A stretch of DNA of 64,000 bases from Chytridium lagenaria. Taxonomy: Eukaryota; Chytridiomycota; Chytridiomycetes; Chytridiales; Chytridiaceae. The position numbers and the translations under genes are program-made. The stretch lies in contig JAHLKC010000058.1 of assembly GCA_025449115.1 (NCBI GenBank), forward strand, positions 1 through 64,000, read 5' to 3'. Below the pieces are notes generated by a model that worked only from the letters and a program-made list of their open reading frames with translations, had not been told where the DNA came from and made no database searches. Within the stretch, counting starts at the first letter, position 1. Each line of letters begins with the position of its first letter. Below are positions 21,876 to 33,701 of this stretch, one piece after another.

Positions 21876-22706
21876 GAAATATAGCCACGGTGATGACGAG
21901 AATCCCATTCAACCTTGAACTGAAGATGGAACAGATAAAAAGAAAACTTCTTCAAATGACCGCGCGCGAGGCAACGAAAGAGAAAAGAGAAAGAGGGGAG
22001 TGGATGATGTCCAACTTCAAACTTTGGCGGAGAGGGGGTGACGTGTATCGGAGTATGAGAATGGATAAAAATGGTGATGATTTGAGGGAATGACGGCGTC
22101 TGCATTGCAGCCGTGGTATATATCGTTTAAGATGTCTAAGGCACCAAAGAATGTCATATGTACCGCTTCTCGCCCCTTTTTTGGAATCTTGTAATTTCTT
22201 GCCCTCTTTTTTTCGACTTTCAATTCTTGTCCGTCTTCCATATGCCCCTCTCATCGGTGCTTTGCTTATACCGCGGCCTTTTGAATGTTTTTGATTCTTC
22301 ACTGTCGTCTTTGACTGTTATCTTGTCTTTGGGTGTCATTGACCAAAAAACGTATCATGTTCACGACTCACCCTTCTTTTCAGTGGGGACGGGGAGGGAT
22401 AGAGCAATCATTAAATATCTTACCATGTGCAGTGTAAACAGAATGCCGAGAAAAACCAAAAAGAAGGATGTAAACAGAATGAATAATCGCATTCACATTG
22501 TAATTAAATCGCTTTAAAGCAAAACATCCCAGTTCTCTAAACATGAAAAGCTTAATGGAACGCGAATAATGAGAGTAAAACGGATGGGATATAAAAACTG
22601 AGATCGGATATCAACATATAATTAATAAATTAAACGGAAATGACTTGAACGTCGCATAGGTTTAAAAGACATCAAGCTAACAAAAAGAAAGAGAAAAAGA
22701 CTATTC
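21876..22706. other. Intergenic region
   Basis: No recognised gene. The longest frames are low-complexity (for example a basic frame at 21890-22093). Confidence 0.45.
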
Positions 22707-22893
22707 ACATCCCTCAAACTACCACAACTCTACTAATCTTACAAACAACACCACAATAAACCAAACCCCGACTCTACTCTCCTCCCAAAAAAAGAGGACT
22801 AACTCAACGCTCCTAAACTACCACCAACCTACTATCCCACAAACAACCACCAATAAACCAAACCCCCACTCTTTTACTCTCCTCCACCTCCAC
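22707..22893. repeat. Tandem duplication of a gene 3' end, ~110 bp spacing
   Basis: The 3' end of the next minus-strand gene (TACCACCAACCTACTATCC through AATAAACCAAACCCCCACTC, 22819-22893) has a diverged extra copy immediately beyond the stop codon (22721-22790). The gene end was duplicated, which leaves a decayed second C-terminus. Confidence 0.75.
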
Positions 22894-23898
22894 CGTACTG
22901 TTGTAGTTGTCGTCGCCGTCACTCCATCCGCAGGCAACGATCCAGTCCTCTCAATACCCCCCGCGTCCTCGTCGTCACCGCTATCGTACGCATCACGTCG
23001 ACCCACTCACACCAATCCCGTCCAACTTCTCCCACCCATCAGTGGTCGTCACAACCGATCCCATCATCACTCGTCAAAATCCCACCTCCAAACCGTTCCT
23101 CTCTACAACCTCAAGAAACGGCGCCGGTTCCTTATGATATTCGGTGGCAAATCCATGTTTGTTGTGGTTGCGGCAGGCGGGGATGTGTCTACGGGTCTCG
23201 TTGCCGACGCTGTGGGAATGTTGGACTTATGGGTGGTATATTGGTGGTAATGCGATCTATCCATTGAACTTGGACGTTGGAGGTGCAGGATTGGAAGACG
23301 GGGAAATAGATTCGTGTGCCAATGACAGACTAGGCAATGTTAATCGAACGGGGTGAATAAAGGTGGTGGTGGCTTACATTGGGATTTGAGCAAAGACTTG
23401 AAAGTCCTGGATGAATTGGGGTTGAACCGTACCTCCCGACCTTTTGAATTTATGTGGGATCAATATCTAACGCATGGAATTGGATGTATGGACTTACCAG
23501 GTGATGGATCTGATTTTGCCATCAGCATCCTGCACAAACCTTGTGCTCCAACCCTTCTGCGTGTCTTGCTCGTTTTCAATGATCCTTACTAATGGGATTC
23601 TTGAGGTATGCCAATGTAACCTCTGTGGTGGCTAGACTCCCATTGACGCAGCCTTGAACTGAGGATGGGAACGATAAAGAAGAGGGAATTAGAAAAAGGG
23701 GGAAAGAAAAGAAGAGATAGAGATATGATGGTGATAATGATGATGATTACTTACAGACTCTGACGGAGAGGGTGATGAGTCCGTTTGGTCGTACTTTGGG
23801 TGGTAACAGAGTGACGGCATGGATAACGTGGATGGAGGTGATGAGGATGATGAGAGTAAGGGGATGATTTGAGGCAGTGGCGGTATCACTGTAGCCAT
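22818..23898 (-). CDS. YcnI-like (DUF1775) secreted protein, third copy
   Basis: Exons about 23898-23755, 23652-23498, 23440-23379 and 23329-22818. The first hydrophobic stretch LTLIILITSIHVIHA is a signal peptide; the start codon frame is one base off, and the ATG at 23898 is the only good candidate. The family pattern follows: VTLLPPKVRPNG, then CVNGSLATTEVTL, QKGWSTRF, IRSITW split by an intron, SGGTVQPQFIQDF and RIYFPVFQSC. It ends with a hydrophobic tail GFGLLVVVCGIVGWW. All four introns positions correspond to those of the copies at 7.3 kb and 24.3 kb, so the three genes share one ancestor. A one-base break lies in exon 2 near 23590. A His precedes the mature start (IHA), which leaves the copper-site question open. 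Confidence 0.72.
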
Positions 23899-24314
23899 AG
23901 TATTCTATCGTTGACGTTGATGGATGTGTGATGGACGTCGTTGATGGAGATGATCTTTGGTATATGGATGTGTGACCATACGACCCTCCCTTTTTTGTGC
24001 GTGACAATAAAGTATTTCTATGATATTTAATCACGCGTTCGTGAAGCGCCCGTCTCTTTCACTAAAAGGAATGACTGACGACGATATGATGCATGACGGT
24101 GATGACGAAGATGAAGATGATGATCATGTAAACTTGTAATATATGCATATAATGGCATACACGAAAATGAATACATGATTAAAATTGAATGCATCAATGT
24201 ATAAATGAATGAATAGACAGGGGATGAGAATATGCCTATGGACATCTTTACAATAAAGAAAGAGAGAAAGGATAAAAGAAGAAGAAAGAAACACACCACC
24301 TAATGTCTCTCACG

Positions 24315-25412
24315 TCACCAAAACCCCATCAAAACAACCACAACACCACAAACAATCCACCCACACTTTCTCCCATCCTCCCGACCCTCCATTTCTCACC
24401 ACACACGTCGCGCACGTCGTCGTCGCCGTATCGTCCCACTCTTCACCCCATCCTCCACCTTGACCGTGATCACAAGAGCGTTGGATGGCGTCGGTGTCGT
24501 CGTCGTTATTGCTGCAAATGCTGTTCCGTAGCTAGTATAGGGGTCAAGGAGAAGGTTGGAGATTCGTCTGGGAATGTGCGGTGGTGTTTGTGCCAATGAT
24601 AGGGTATTCGGAAAAGGGGAAATCCATTGTTGGGTGACGTTTGGCAGGTTGGATGAGGGGGAAGAAGAGGCGGGTAGATGAGGTGACCTTTTAAGCATGA
24701 TAAAAAGCGACTCTGTGTGAGATTGATGATAAAATATGATGGAAAGGAGATGGAAATGAATAAAAGTATGCAAAAGAAGAACGAGATAGACTGAATGGAG
24801 AAAGTAAATGAAAAAATGATTATAAAGAGTGGGAGCCAAGCATATCAATAGAAAATCCTCCTACATTGGGATGAGAAGGAGTAGCGTAAATTCCTGAAGA
24901 ATCCCTTCTCCAAAATGCGTCCCTAAAAAAAAAAGAAAAACATAGAAACCAAGTGGTTTAATCAGTCAGCTAATTCACAATTCCATAGTAATACGGATAA
25001 AAATATATTATGTTTATATAATAAAAGAATCTCACATACCATGTAACGGACGTTATTGTCCTATTTACAAACTCTCCATTCGCCACAACGTGTCATATAC
25101 TTCCGGTCATTAATCTCAGTCTTCCAGCCAGGAACCTCCTTCACGGCCAGCCCAATAACATTTAGAGGAACACTAATGTTCACTCCAGTGGTTGGTAATT
25201 CGTCAACTGGACCTTGACATCCTCTGTTTTTATATGGAGATGTTTAGCACATGACTTGTATTAAAACAGATTGCTCACATATTGTGACGGATGCTGTATG
25301 AGAGACCCGGTGCAGCAATGGATGGACTGATGTGTGGTCTTGACGTTGCGATGGAGGTGGTGATAGCGATGATGAGGGAGAGAGTGGTGAGGAGTGTGTT
25401 GATGGGCATCAT
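24315..25412 (-). CDS. YcnI-like (DUF1775) secreted protein, second copy
   Basis: Exons about 25412-25279, 25223-25040, 24922-24865 and 24687-24315. The signal peptide is MMPINTLLTTLSLIIAITT. The mature part begins near RPHISPSIAAPG, in which a His sits close to the N-terminus as in bacterial copper-binding YcnI. Exon 1 joins exon 2 in phase (HN/IGCQGPV), followed by GVNISVPLNV, GWKTEI, NRTITSVTW at the exon end, GRILEKGFFRN in the small exon 3 and TRLFFPLIQ in exon 4. It ends with a hydrophobic GPI-like tail (IVCGVVVVLMGFW). Frame breaks of one base occur near 25100, at the exon 3 acceptor and near 24655. It is in tandem with the copy at 22.8-23.9 kb and shares its intron pattern. Confidence 0.66.
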
Positions 25413-25946
25413 GCATGCGTATGTAGGTATGTATGTATGACCTACCTATATAATAAATAATATAAATAATAATATAATACAACCAAATGACAATCTTGAC
25501 TGGCTACTTTGTCACACCTTATTCCATGTATTAAATACGTGTCCTCTGCTCATTTATTACACCGTACCTCATGTAGTTAGTTGGAATGTAAATAGTTGAA
25601 TCTATATGGCATCATGCTACCCACCCAACTGTAGAAACTGTATGAGGTTTAAAAGCTAAAGAAAGAGAACAAGCCTTTTAAGAAGAATGCATGATCCAGA
25701 GTATATTGACGTTAAATCTTTACTATCCTTGCTGCAAGTACCTGACGGTAGCTTGTCATGTATATATAATTAGCGTATGATGTGTTATTCATCCATCATC
25801 CCACGGTTGGTTATTTTATTATTTTCTAGATTCTATATAGCTTATCTCACTGTTCTCTGTGTGGAATGTATATTATATATTATTATGTTTATTCATGTCA
25901 TTTCTCTGAACAATTTTTTGTCTGACAAAAACACTTTATTTCCAAA
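25413..25946. other. Divergent promoter region
   Basis: AT-rich spacer between the minus-strand YcnI-like gene and the plus-strand lipase gene. No gene seen. Both promoters should lie here. Confidence 0.5.
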
Positions 25947-28900
25947 ATGGCATCATCACTGCTGCTGCTCACTAACCCCGACACCGTACAAGACGCCATC
26001 ACGCATCATCTTCCATCACCTCCCCATCACAACGTGCAACAACTATCGGGTACATATCTCATCCTCTTCCAACCGTTCCTTACCAACATCAACCCTTTTG
26101 GTCAACAAATCTCAAACATCTCCCAAAACAGCTGGACTCATTTCAGAAGAACCCCACGATCCGCTCGTCCCAGTCTAATGCAAGTTCACGTTCTCCAAAT
26201 GTCGCTTTCCACACCAAAGGGACAATCATTTCAAATGGGTACAGATACGGATGCGGCGGCGCCTTCATCAACCCCCGATAACGGTCGACGTAAAGTCATT
26301 GCATTGAGGGTCAAGTTTAGGAGTGCGGAGGTAGTTGCGAGGAATGTGGTGTCCTTGGAGGATTTGGGACCTTGCGAGTTTATGGTCAACTATCACTCTC
26401 ACAAGTTTGACTCATTAAAGGTATGGCTCCGATTACATTGAAGCTCCCCATGCTCGCAACTCATTAATCTCTTGACTCCCGAACCCAAAGATCGATGTCT
26501 TCCGCAAATCCACACTCAAATCAAAACATATTGGTCGTATCAGGATCCCCATCTCCCAAATGGAAAACTGGCATTCTGGAACCTATACAAAGTAAACCCT
26601 TAACACCTTCACACCTTACATTAACCATCAACAGATCCTACCCCTCCACTCCTCCGAATCCCCAGACACCATCCCCTCCCCTTCCCCATCCGAATCCATC
26701 GGCACCATCCGTCTCCAATTCACCTTCCGTCCGTCATGCTCCCATTCGAAAAACAACCTGAACCAACCCCTCCGAAACCGAACCCCACGCCCCACGTTCC
26801 CGTTCCTCCATCTCCCCATCCCTCCCAACCCCTCCGACGACTCCCCGTCGTCCCATTCCGCACAGCATTCATGGATCCCACCACATCCTACACGCGTCCC
26901 CCGCGACCCATCTCAAGCCTGCCAACATCGGAACGTCCGTCCACAACATCCAGCGTGGGAGGGAAAGTGACGTGGCAGCGAAAAAGGACGCTGACGCGAC
27001 CCGTGTCGATTCAGACGGATGGGAGGAAGAGAACAGAGACGAGACGGTTTCATTGACGTTTCGGATGAGAGGGAAGAGGAGGTTGAGGATACAGTGAAAC
27101 GGATCAAGTGGACGCCCAAGTGGGGGAGGAAGCGTGAGGGGAGGAAAAAGGGGGGGAGGAGGGATGATGGGGTGTTTTGAGGATGATGAATGTGATGGAG
27201 ATGTGGATGATGTGAAGAAAAAGAGTCGGGATTTGAAAGCAAAGCGAAAGAGTTGGTTAAAGAAAACAAATGAGGTGGATGCAATCGCATCAACAACAGC
27301 ACCGGGAAAGCAGAAAGGTGCGTTACATTTGGAATGGACAAGATTTCGTAAAAAAGGAGGCCAGAGTCAATAGAAACGGACGTATTGACATAGAAAACGG
27401 ACATTTCAAATCCATAGAAAAAGGCCGTGTCAACATTGAAAGCGGGCATGTCGATCCAACAGAAAAAGAACGTATATCCGAACACGTCACCCTCCCAACT
27501 ACATCAAAAAACATCACCAAAGACTCTCCACCCTCCATATCATTCACAGAACCAGTCGAAAAGCCTTTCACCGACCCCACCATCCCCCCGACATGGACAC
27601 CCACAGCATGATAGGCGGTCAAAGCTCCGAATGGGCATCCACCGAATCCGACATGGACCAAGACCACGAAGAAACCCCACCTCCTCAACTGAAAGCATCT
27701 ACCCCAGCACAAGCGGTTGGGAATCACCACCCAACATCCACTCCCCTCCCACCCGCGGATTCACCTTGATCTCCCCCAACGCTCTAGCAACGCTAACAGA
27801 ACTCGAAACGCTTCTCCACGCGATCCTAAAGACCAATTTCCGGATGCCCCCCCACACGACGTTGAAAGCGTTACGACTTCTCTACCGATGGGAGAACTCG
27901 CAACATCTTCCACGGAGTGAGTGCTTTATGAATGATGTGAAGGTGTTGGAGGACGCTGGGAGGGTTGTTGTGCATTGTTTGTGTACTTATGGGGTTGTGG
28001 TGATGCAGGTTGCTGGGTATGGGAGGGTGAAGGGGGGACGGAGAGGGGTTGTGGAGCAATTGGGGTTGAGGAGGGAGGATATGTTGTGTTGGAGTTTTGG
28101 GAAGAAGGAGTTGTATAGACCGAGGTTTTATATTTGTCATATACGGTGAGTTGTTTGTCTTTTTCAACGCGTTCTAGCTCCCTCCTCGTTGAATCTTGTT
28201 ATAGTAGCACCTCTTCTTTCCTCCCTATAACCATTGCTTCCTTATTTTCTGGTCGACACTTCACTCTTCCACAAAGAAAAGAACGTTGCAGTCATCCTTC
28301 AGAGACGTCTGAGAGTTTTTGTAACTCCTCTCCCTCTCGTTTCCTTTTTCTTTTTCTTTCTTTTTCTTGGTTTTTTTTGGTAATGTTGATTCTAGATAAA
28401 GACTTACCTGTTTCGTTTCGTTTTTTTTTCGTTTTTTCTTTTTGTTTTTGCTTCTGACAAAACTTCAATTGTTCTATTTAACTTTCCACCCTTTTTAATC
28501 ATCGTCTAACCCACCATCCAGAAATTATCCGCCATCGTCATCGCAATCCAAGGCACAATGCACATGCATCAAGTAAGCTCAACCCCTTCCTCCCTTCACA
28601 TCCCATTTCCCCCAAAAAACCCACAAACAACCCCCACCCCCCACCCTAACTCATTCTCCACAAAACCCAGGTCGCCACCGACCTCCAAGCCGAATACTTC
28701 CCCCTCAAATCCGGTTCCGTCCATCTCGGCATGCTCCGCAACGCAACCTGGATCATAGACCATCACCTCCGTGATCTCATGACATGGTGTCGTCGTCTCC
28801 CCGTCCTTAAAATCATTTGTGCAGGGCATTCGTTGGGTTCTGGGATCGCTACCATTCTCACGTTTCTCCTTGTGGAGAGGTTGGAGGAGATTAGGAGGGG

Positions 28901-29835
28901 GCGGGGAAGGAGGTGGAGGTGAGGATGTGGGGGATGGGGACTCCGCCGGTTGTGTCAAAGGAGTTGGCGGAGGAGTTTGGAGAGTATTGTATGAATTGTG
29001 AGTGGTTTTTTTTTTTTTGAGGAACTATTCGGATTCCTTCCCCCTCTTCCCCCTTTTTTTTTTTTTTTTGAAAAGTGGTTGTGGGAGACGACGACGGTGG
29101 GAAGAACTCCTTGTTTTCAAGAAGCCTCTACGTGTTTTGTCCACATTTTTATCGTTTGCCTTGTTTTTCGTGTATACTGACTAATCCCTCCAGTCATTTA
29201 CGAATCCGATATTGTCCCCCGTCTTTCCTACGGCACCGTCCTCGACTTCAGGTACACCTCCTCCCCCTCCCCACTTTCAATTCACGCTCACGCTTCCCCT
29301 AACCCATCGACATTCCCCTTCTCCAATAACCAAAACAAAAAAACCATAAAAAATCCGTAAAAACAACCCCCGTCCCCCCACAAAAACAAAAGAAAAACTC
29401 ACCTTCCTTCTTCCCTCACAGAGACATGCTCATCGAATCCGCCCACCTCTGCCACCAAAAACTCCCCGACACCCTCACCTTCCCCCTCCTCACCACAAAA
29501 CGCCACACCCTCCTCACAACCTCCCCCTCAACCCGTCTCCAAGTCCCCGGCCACATCCACCATCTCCACACCACCATCCCCAACCTCTCCCGTCGTCAAT
29601 TCCACCATCTCCAACAAAAGGGTTACGCGCATTCAAAGACGGGGGGGGGACGGCAGGCGAGATCCCCCATGTGGTCGTGGAGGTCGCGAGACCCGAACAG
29701 TGGCATTTTGTGGGCGTTGAGGAAACACTTTTTATGCATCATATGCCTTGGGAGTATGATTGGGCTATTCGGGAGGCGAGGGAGTGGATGGTGGAGATGA
29801 AAAGGTTGGAGGAGTTGAGAGGGGGTGGACAGTAA
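25947..29835 (+). CDS. C2-domain class-3 lipase (sn1-diacylglycerol-lipase-like)
   Basis: Likely hydrolyses acyl esters of diacylglycerol-type lipids at a membrane. The start MASSLLLLTNPD at 25947 is plausible. The first part carries a C2-like beta-sandwich: FDSLK|IDVFRKSTLKSKHIGRIRIP, then SGTYTK and GTIRLQFTF (about 26.4-26.75 kb). A long basic, Pro/Ser-rich region follows. The catalytic part begins with GFTLISPNALATLTELE (27.76 kb), then IVIAIQGT, a 52-bp exon at 28522-28572, VATDLQAEYFPLKSG, and the nucleophile elbow AGHSLGSGIA near 28820. ESDIVPRLSYGTVLDFR supplies the Asp, and MHHMPWEYDW near 29740 the probable His. At least seven introns. One-base breaks occur, for example before 28522 and near 28895. 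The C2-plus-lipase order resembles DAGL-like enzymes; substrate is inferred. Confidence 0.82.
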
Positions 29836-30315
29836 TCGGTGGGAAATAAAAATGATATAAGAAATAGAACGATATTGATGCATTAGTTCATTTCATAATT
29901 ATTGGATAAGGAAAACCCACTTGAATTTTTAGCTTTACAAGTGTTTTTTATGTTTTTAGTTGAAGCAATCGTGTCCGTCATTAAAAACGGGGATCCCCCC
30001 TTTAAAATAAAGGAGGCTATCTCTACTTATAGGATAATAAAAGAAAACCAATAAAAGAAACCTCTTTTTATAGGAAAAAAAAATCAGGAAAAACAAAAAA
30101 ATAAGGCAAAATACAAAGATAAAAGAAACTCCACGCCAAAATCAAACCGACAAAGTAAAAAACCCCCCCTCGCAAAAAAAAAAAACCAAAGCGTGTACAA
30201 GAATAGTCGTCTATACTACACCCTCTCCAAACAAAACCACACATATATAAAACCCGTCATATGAGGGAGCTCTTTCCACGAAAAAAAAAAAAAAAAAAAC
30301 CTCCCTTATCCTTTT
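29836..30315. other. Convergent intergenic region
   Basis: Poly-A/T-rich 3' flanks of two convergent genes, with several A-runs (for example 30280-30299). No gene seen. Confidence 0.55.
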
Positions 30316-31361
30316 TCATCTCCTCCTTGGCGGTGGTGAAAAACTCCTCTCCCTTCCTCCTCTCCCACCCCCTCTCCTCTCCTCAACCCCTCTCGTCATC
30401 CCCCCACGTCTAGGCGGCGTCCTACTTCCTATTCCTCCCAACAGGTGACCGACTCCTCCTCCCAACAGGCGACCGACTCCTCCTCCCAACAGGCGACCGA
30501 CTCCTCCTCCCCACCTCCCTCCCCCCTCTCCCCTCCCTCCCCCTAAGCGACCTCGACCTCCTCCTCCCCTTCCACCTCCGCTCCACCTTCCGTCTAAACT
30601 CCTCCCATCCTCCTCCTCCCTCCCCTCCCCAACACTCACAACCCGCACACACATCCCATCAATCCACCCCCCATGCATCCCCTCCCCCACATCCCCTTTC
30701 ACGCTCACATACCCTGTTCCACGCGGTCTTCCCGTCCTCGGATCAACAGGCACACTCGCCTTGACAACGTGATGGAAATGACTGAATATCTCGGTGAGAT
30801 GCGCCGCTGTGATGTTGCGCGTGAGTGGCGTGATCGTGAGATGCGTGAGGGGGGGGGCGTTGTGGGGGGTTGCGCGGTTGGGGAACGGGAACGGGTCGTA
30901 CGGGAGGTGAGAGATGTGGATCGGGTTGAACCGGTGTAGGAGGAGAAGGAACGGCTACGGCTTCTAATGAGAAAAGGGTTAATAAAGTCTGACCCCCATG
31001 TATCCCCCTCTTAAAAAAACATAAATATATTGATTAATAAAGTCCGACCCCATGCTCTTAAAACCAAGTCTCTCCTAAAAAAAATCCCTGCATATCTGCC
31101 CCCAATATCCGAAACAGAGATGAAAGCAAAAAAGAATCCCCTTCCCACCATCATCCACACCCCCTCACCGCCTGTTACTATCCCGCAACATACAAAAGCG
31201 TCAAATAATCACCTTGACGACCTAGACCTTGACGACCTCGAACTCCTCGACCTCGAGCTCCTCGACGCAGACCTAGAAACAGACCGCCCTCTCCTCCCCT
31301 CCCTCTTCGGGGATGACCCGTTGGACTTTGTGTTGTTCGCGGTGGGCGGCGAACGGGCCAT
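30316..31361 (-). CDS. RNPS1-like RRM/RS-domain RNA-binding protein
   Basis: Exons 31361-31213 and 30963-30316, joined in phase through Ser-Arg codons (donor GTGATT, acceptor CTCATTAG). Exon 1 is an RS-rich N-terminus (MARSPPTANN, then many SR/RS pairs). The central RRM reads LTITPLTRNITAAHLTEIF, GRPRGTGYVSVK and WIDGMCVRVVSV. The T-R-N-[IV]-T and I-D-G-x-x-[IV]-x-V signatures are those of RNPS1, an accessory factor of the exon-junction complex and spliceosome. The C-terminus carries tandem GRRSRSPV repeats (24-bp units, 30437-30505) and ends SFSPPPRRR. The two exons total 797 nt, so one or more single-base frame breaks are present around the RRM. A general SR protein is the alternative. Confidence 0.78.
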
Positions 31362-32117
31362 GGTTTTTATTTGAAAAGGGGGGAGGGGAAGAGGGATGTT
31401 GAAAGTAAACGGGAGGGGGGTGGGTTCTTGTTGATGGCCTTGGGTTTGGGATGAAGGGGAACAAGGGCTGGAGTTTGGATTATGGCTAACTTCGCAGTTG
31501 CTTGTTGCGTCCGATGTCGTCGTTGTTGAATGAAGAAATTTTTTTGTTGATTTTTTCTCTTGCGGGTTTTGGGTAAAGTCCTCTTTTGAAAAAGGACTGT
31601 CACAGTTGGCGGAACAGTTGAACGGTTATGTTGCTTACTCAACACATTGCAAAGGATCAAGGAGTTTGGCGGAAAGTCTCATGTCGTTGAAGGACAGAGA
31701 GGTGGAAGGAGGGACACGTTGAGGAATCAGTGTGGACGATGGAATGTGGGCAAAGAAGACGGGAGGTAAAGCTCACTTTAAACTAAAAAAGAATTTTATA
31801 TAAACAAAAGCAAAGCAAAATTGGGAACGCCAAGCAGAAAGCAGTAGAGACAAGAAGACGGGAAGAAGGAGGTTAGAGCAGAGCGCATATTGATAAGATG
31901 TGTGAGACGTATGATGTTGTAAGGACATTTTTGGTGGTTACCAAAAGTCAAAGGGGTTTGCCATGAAAGACAAGAATGTGATGGATTGAGAGAATGAGTA
32001 GGAATAGGATCGGTATCTCTGAGGTTGTTTGAAAAACAACAAACAAAAAAACTCTCCTCAAGAGGAAAAAGGGTATTTAAGGCACACACACACACAAAAA
32101 AGAGATCTGTACATGTC
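31362..32117. other. Intergenic region
   Basis: No gene seen. Contains the promoter of the RNPS1-like gene and the 3' flank of NF-YA, with a CA-rich run near 32083-32096. Confidence 0.5.
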
Positions 32118-32990
32118 TTAAGCACTTTGGAGGTCCAAAAGCTCCTTAGCCGCAGGCTCGCCCATAAGTGCCATGTGGATGTTTCCAAAGCCGTTCATGT
32201 TTCCGTTTGGCATGTGCTTTTCAGAGTCCATGCGAGCAGCATCGGCAGCTTCAAGAGCGGCACGTTCGGCAGAGCTCAAGAAGCGACCACCGGGACCACG
32301 GGGTCTCCGCATGGCGTGTCTGTGACGGGACTCGTGAACATACCCCTGTGAAAGAGAAAAAAAATTAGCAAGTGATAACTGAGGCGGGACTGGTTACAAG
32401 AAAAAGGAGCAATTTGGATGGGAACTGAGAAGATACGTACGGCCTTCTCCTTTCTGGCATTCTTTTGAAGAGCCTCAAGCTTTTGCCGAGTCTCTCTGCG
32501 CTTCAAGATGCGGTGGTATTGCTTTGCGTTCACGTATAAGGGTGTCTCTTCGACTGCAAAACTGTAAGTCGGTGTGCCTGGTCTTGGTGCACCTGCAGGT
32601 TGAGCGGACGGGGCAGATCTAACAATGTAATAAAGACAAGATGTCAGCGATTTATCAATATGTTGTTTAAAATAAAAAAAGCATATGATCGAGAACTTAC
32701 GCAAGTCCAGGCATTGACATGGGGCCAGAAATCTGAGTTGCGGGAGCTTGCTGGCCGTTCTGCATCATCTGGTTGACCATTTGCTGTTATTGAAACACAA
32801 TTGGTAAGTAAAGACTGTATTCATGAAATAGATGTGCTGCATAAACTAAAAAAAAAAGTCGACTGACCACGTTGTAGGCGGGATTAGAGGGATAGGTTGG
32901 TGGGTTGTAGTTGATCTTGGGGAGGTTGTTGGCAGCAGCAGCAGCAGCAGCGGCAGCAGCGGCCCTGTTCTGGTCCATTGGAATCGACAT
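32118..32990 (-). CDS. HAP2: CCAAT-binding factor subunit NF-YA / HAP2
   Basis: DNA-contacting subunit of the trimeric CCAAT-binding complex (with HAP3/HAP5). Four exons: 32990-32868, 32783-32701, 32618-32441 and 32345-32118. All joins keep the frame, so this gene is intact. The start MSIPMDQNR is followed by about 11 Ala. Exons 3-4 carry the two conserved helices: ETPLYVNAKQYHRILKRR, the subunit-association helix, and YVHESRHRHAMRRPRG then PGGRFL, the DNA-binding part. The linker NARKEKAG between them is close to the fungal norm. A longer start at 33152 is possible but lies in a repeat-rich leader. Introns are 84, 82 and 95 bp. The gene is divergent from the dynein gene at 33.7 kb. Confidence 0.95.
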
Positions 32991-33701
32991 GGATTTTAGC
33001 AAGTTGTAGTATTGCCTTGGTGATTGATGGGATTGATAGAGTGATTGATTGAAGCTTGATGGTTGATGGTTGATGGACTTGAGAGAGTAGGTGGGGTAAG
33101 GCGAGTAGGTGAGGTAGGTTCGAGTGGTCGGAGTTGGGGTGTTTGAGTCCAAGCTCGTTGGCTGTATTGGCTGGCTGTCTTTGTGGTGGTTGGAGGTGAA
33201 GGTGAAGGTGGAGGTGGTTGGTTGTATTTAGTATTGGCTGCAGAGAGTTTGAGTGGGTGAGTTGGTTGGTTGGTTGGTTGGGTGGTTGGTTGGTGGCCTA
33301 TGAAGAGAGCCTGTGTTTTATTTAAATAATTTAATAATTAAATTAATAATAAGAAAATTAAAAAAAAAGAAAAAGAAAATAAAATATTCAAAACAATGGA
33401 TGGATGTGATTGGTTCATTTTATTATTATTTAATATTTTATTTTTATTTTATTTTATTCTAGTGTATTGCCTTATATGGTGATTGATATCCTTACATTGA
33501 CAATTCTTGGTTTACTATTTATTTATTTATTTATTTATTTTGACAAACAAAGAGGTCATCAGTTAAAAGGGTTATCATCATTCCATCATATCCATCACTG
33601 TCCAATCCATCCATATCCATATCCACTTTACTTGGTGGTAAGCATCACTACTATACTCTACACTACATCCAGCAACTGCATCTAACAAACTACACTAGAC
33701 T
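32991..33701. promoter_or_regulatory. Shared upstream region of HAP2 and the dynein gene, with microsatellites
   Basis: The two divergent genes share this ~0.7-kb region. It contains a (TTGG)n-like run at 33259-33294, A/T-rich DNA, an (ATTT)n run at 33517-33541, and CCAAT motifs (for example near 33600). Promoter function is inferred from position only. Confidence 0.5.
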
